A stretch of 64,000 nt of DNA from Nageia nagi (lineage: Eukaryota > Pinophyta). The stretch spans positions 168,144,001 through 168,208,000 of the forward strand of contig JBITNC010000001.1 in the NCBI GenBank assembly GCA_050084985.1, given 5' to 3'. The notes under the pieces are model-generated. The model searched no databases. It had not been told where the DNA came from and saw only the letters and a program-made list of their open reading frames with translations. Each line of letters opens with the position of its first letter. Position 1 is the first letter of the stretch. The position numbers were made by a program, and so were the translations under genes. This document shows positions 60,729 through 64,000 of the stretch, piece by piece.

Positions 60729-62025
60729 TAAACAAACTCTAAAAAGACAACAATACAAACAAATGATGCTTATTTAGATTCCAAATACAAAACCGAAACA
60801 ATCTCAAAATAAAATAAACACACATGAGTAGACCAATGAAGTCCTCACCTTTTATCCAATGTATCACTCAAAGAGTGAAAGCCAAGAATAACTCTCGTTT
60901 GAGCTTTTGATTATTATATAATATCGTATTAAATAACTAAATCTATTGAACTTCGTCAACTTTCACACTATTGCATCATCTAAATACCCCTTTTGAACTT
61001 TTATTATTTAATCAGGAATCCAAGACTTTGCAGCTATTCATGTCATTCACTCGTAATCGGTGCTTTTTCCACTCGCTAGCTGTACTGTACTTTGAGCCAA
61101 ACACATGGAATTCCAGCTGAAGTAGCATCACCTCTATTTCCAACCCAAATTTGCTGCTTTTTTCACGAAGTCAAGATTAGAAATGGTCATTTTCGATTAA
61201 TTAAATGGAGAAATCCCAGAAGTTGCCATTAGATGCATACATTCCGCAATAATTATCATAATAATTATTCTACGAAGCTTCCATGATGATGTTACTTACG
61301 ACTCAAATATGTTGAATCCTCCATCTTTGAAAAACCTATTTTTCAAATCAATATCATTTACCAAACCAGATCATCCTAATCTAACCAAAGGTGGGACCTG
61401 CATCAATCCAGCCTAGTGGCTTCCATCTCATCTCATCTCAGGGAAAACAAATGAAAGAAGGGTTGAACAAGAATAATTTGCATCAGCCCAAAAAACAATG
61501 TTTTGGGAAAAATCATATAACCATTAGCGTGGCCGGTGAGTCCAAATGTAAACATTGGGCTTTGTGAAAATCTCACAGGTCTATGCCAAACATAGCTCTC
61601 TCCCCACAGCGATCACATGAAATATAATAAACTAGGCATTGATCAGGACAAAAAATAATTGATGCAACATATAGGCATTCTGGGTATTCTCTGGAATGCA
61701 CGGTGGAGGCAATCCAGATCCATAGTCTCAAGGGTAGTGCTTATTTCTATAGCCTTACATTACTATTACTTGGTGTTTAGTTTTAGAGTCAGGAGCATCG
61801 CTGGGAGTGGTCAATCGACGAAAACTACTGTTTTTTGAAACTCATATCATAGCAATTTATATCATCCACAACATTTTAGCCATTAGATGTAGCATATCAG
61901 AAGTTGGGCTTCAAGGATTTATCTGGTTTTGGGCTTCATAAATTTTCTTTTATCAAAATCAAATACCCTCATGGATTAATGCGAGTATTGTTTACATTCT
62001 CTGGTATAAAAAAGATATTGCATTG
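60729..62025 (+). promoter_or_regulatory. probable upstream region of the MGNC gene
   Basis: Low-copy-looking sequence without retroelement motifs. TATAAA occurs at 62005-62010, but only 15 bp before the ATG, too close to serve it as a normal TATA box. A 9-bp inverted repeat AATAATTAT/ATAATTATT lies at 61248-61269. The transcription start cannot be placed. Confidence 0.35.
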
Positions 62026-62086
62026 ATGGGAAACTGTTTGGGTGGAGAAGAATCTGTTGAGAGCAGACTCTCGTCGAACAGAACAG
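62026..62086 (+). CDS. candidate first exon of an MGNC-type receptor-like cytoplasmic kinase
   Basis: A 61-base exon (20 codons plus one base) reads MGNCLGGEESVESRLSSNRT and is followed by the donor G|GTAACC at 62087. A start of Met-Gly-Asn-Cys is an N-myristoylation plus palmitoylation signal for plasma-membrane anchoring. A short first exon with this start, a Ser-rich run and a phase-1 intron is the usual gene build of plant receptor-like cytoplasmic kinases of subfamily VII (PBL-like immune and growth signalling kinases). That link is from knowledge of the family. No kinase domain exon is in the window, so the remaining gene must lie beyond 64000. Other MGNC proteins (for example some calcium-dependent kinases) are possible. 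Too short to be found by ORF length. Confidence 0.5.
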
Positions 62087-64000
62087 GTAACCCTTGTTAC
62101 CAATCACAAAATTTGAATTTTTTCATGCATAGGGTTTCGTGATTGAAAGTAGTTTCCTTAGATATTTGGTAGGAGTATACTCCGTGTGTATATATGTCTT
62201 GGATTACTGTTTGACGGGGGTATATGTAGTGTATACATTGCTTAACGTGTGTGGAATTAATTTCCTTTCACTTTGTTGGATTCTTGAGTAGAGATGAATG
62301 GTCATAGGTCTGTATTTTTTATATCTTTTACTACTTTTTTAAGTGAAACATGGATTCTTGAATGGGGACGGAAAGTATCAAGATTGTATTCACTCTGTTA
62401 TGATGGTAAAGTAAGCTCCATGAGTTTTTTCCTATAATGTTATTAAGGATGGATTCAGAGACTTGTCATGTAGTTTTCATATAGCTTTCGAAAAGAATAA
62501 TTTTGGTTGTATTAGAGCTATTACGTTTTATAGAAGGTTTGTAGAAAAGAAGCAGAGTGGGTTATTTGGACAGGGTGTTGGAATTTTAGTTCATCATAAC
62601 AATCTACGCACCACAATTTTCAATCTTGTCATTTGAACGTAGTTAGTGGTAAGTTGGGGTCGCTTACAATCATTAATCCTTTCTTCCATTTAATGAGTTA
62701 TCTGATTAGTTTGGATGGATTCGTAATTTCCTGGAAACTTCTAAAGCAAAGAAAAAAAATTGTAACTGGAAGTTGGAACAGTCTTAATGCATATGTAGTT
62801 ACTAACTGGACCTTAACATAATGCAAAGGTAATTATTCAGAGTTGAACAGGATCCCACTTTATCGTCCAGCAACTCTTCAACATGGCCATTTGTGATAGT
62901 CTGCACTGACTACGTGGAATTTGCTTGGACAGCAGATAATAAATTATGGAAATTGGTTAGGCATGAAAGTCCATGCAAACAAGTTCTGTGTCCTGATGAT
63001 CTGAGGTTGAATTCTTGTAGGTGCTTTATTTTGGCAAGGAGCATTCCTTAAATATCTGCATTTTTTCTGAAAAAAAGTTGTGTTTAGTCTTCATCTGTCC
63101 TCTAAGTACATCCACAATTTGATTCCTACTAGTCTGCAGTTAGGACAGTTTCTCATGTTTTTATTTTGGAAGAAGTTCGAGTTAGTTGGAGCGGACTGAT
63201 AACTACGCTTAATTATTTAATGAAATGTGGTCGCACAAAACCATTTACATGTTTGTTCTTGCAGGTGACGATTTTAAATCAGATTTTACAATTGCTAGCA
63301 GAATTGTGACAAGAGTTTTTGGGCTTGCACAGTCCTATGTTGCAATGAATCTTCAAGCAACTTTGATGCTGCAAGCAACTGTGAATTACAAATTGTTTAT
63401 CTTCCAAAGTTACCTACGGCAAAGCTAGTATGATAAGTACTTGACACAAATTCTTTGCGTATGGAGTTAAAAGCGCAAAAAACCAATTAAGCATATCTCA
63501 GTAAACTGTAAAATGTTTCAAATTAAGACCCACGAAAGGATCTTACAAATTCTACTCAAATCATTATATCTATCTCTACCCATATGTACATGCAATAGTT
63601 TGCCTCATTTTTAGCAATTTCTTACAGTTTCACTTCCTTCCCTTCTCTCTTCCACCATGTAGGCTCTTACCCAAACATTCCATGATGTCCCACTAAAAAT
63701 TTCCATTCTTTTGTGACAATTAGAAGCCCAATGAGTACAGCCTTAAAATTTGATAAGGAAGATAAAAATTATTGAAAACAACTCTTTATCCTAATCTACA
63801 CAAAGTACGTTCTTCTGCATAGTGTATGCCATGAATGGCTGTGCGTTTTTGGTATCTTCTTAAGAAGAAATGTAGCAATATTTTTTAGGTTCTTTCTTTC
63901 AGATCATAAACAAAACCAAAAGCATTTCTTAAAATGTTATGCTTATGTCCAACAGCTGGTCATGTTAAACTAAATTTTGATAGCTGACAATAGAAAGTCT
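62087..64000 (+). other. probable first intron (incomplete) of the MGNC gene
   Basis: Begins with a GTAACC donor. It is AT-rich, T-rich on the plus strand, and free of recognised transposon genes. I searched both strands for the kinase-start motif (FxFxxLKxATxxF) and found none. A CAG acceptor-like site at 63265 (TTCTTGCAG) leads into an open stretch (to 63428) that does not look like a kinase exon. Confidence 0.4.

Noticed and set aside
61248-61269. Hairpin AATAATTAT/ATAATTATT as a regulatory element
   Set aside because: AT-only 9-bp inverted repeats are expected by chance in AT-rich DNA.
62005-62010. TATA box for the MGNC exon
   Set aside because: Only 15 bp upstream of the ATG; a start about 30 bp downstream would fall after the ATG.
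63225-63428. Second exon after the TTCTTGCAG acceptor-like site
   Set aside because: Sequence lacks kinase-family features and no matching donor or frame continuation is evident.

Overview
This is plant nuclear DNA: AT-rich, with almost no intact genes and filled with old, nested transposons. I recognise plant-type LTR retrotransposons (Ty1/copia and Ty3/gypsy) with Met-tRNA primer sites, CACTA (En/Spm) DNA transposons, a gag-only LTR element, and one likely host exon at the far right. The density of decayed, unpurged elements suggests a large-genome seed plant, perhaps a gymnosperm. That last step is inference; no single marker proves it.

Layout. Positions 1-4830 and 11078-11359 are the 3' part of a decayed autonomous CACTA transposon (TNP2 transposase, then DUF4218- and DUF4216-like parts). 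It is split by Copia-1 (4831-11077, minus strand). A 1.08-kb non-autonomous CACTA relative (12002-13079) sits inside a TA/CA microsatellite. Copia-2 (14139-29331, plus) is decayed and is itself split in its RNase H domain by Copia-3 (18776-27742, minus). Copia-3 is the youngest and best preserved element, with two 1.8-kb LTRs, a perfect 5-bp target duplication, and a gag-pol frame broken by only two stops and one frameshift.

Positions 32722-37689 form a 5-kb palindrome with no spacer at its centre (35220/35221). Each arm carries a divergently transcribed, decayed copy of a long protein gene that I do not recognise; the left copy runs on to about 30950. The right arm is cut by Gypsy-1 (37690-43461, minus). 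Next comes a stack: the shared Gypsy LTR is interrupted by a 5'-truncated Copia-4 (43462-44776 and 52994-54103), whose RNase H is in turn interrupted by Copia-5 (44777-52993). The Gypsy LTR tail and a second, truncated Gypsy-2 (54104-56543) follow.

Positions 57542-60728 are a compact LTR element with only a gag gene (TR-GAG type). From about 60730 the sequence looks low-copy. At 62026-62086 there is a short first exon starting MGNC, with a GT splice donor, in the style of a membrane-anchored receptor-like cytoplasmic kinase. The rest of the window is probably its first intron.

The retroelement genes encode capsid (gag), protease, integrase, reverse transcriptase and RNase H for copy-and-paste transposition. 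All appear inactive now, although Copia-3 is close to intact. Order of events from the nesting: CACTA before Copia-1; Copia-2 before Copia-3; palindrome before Gypsy-1; Gypsy before Copia-4 before Copia-5.
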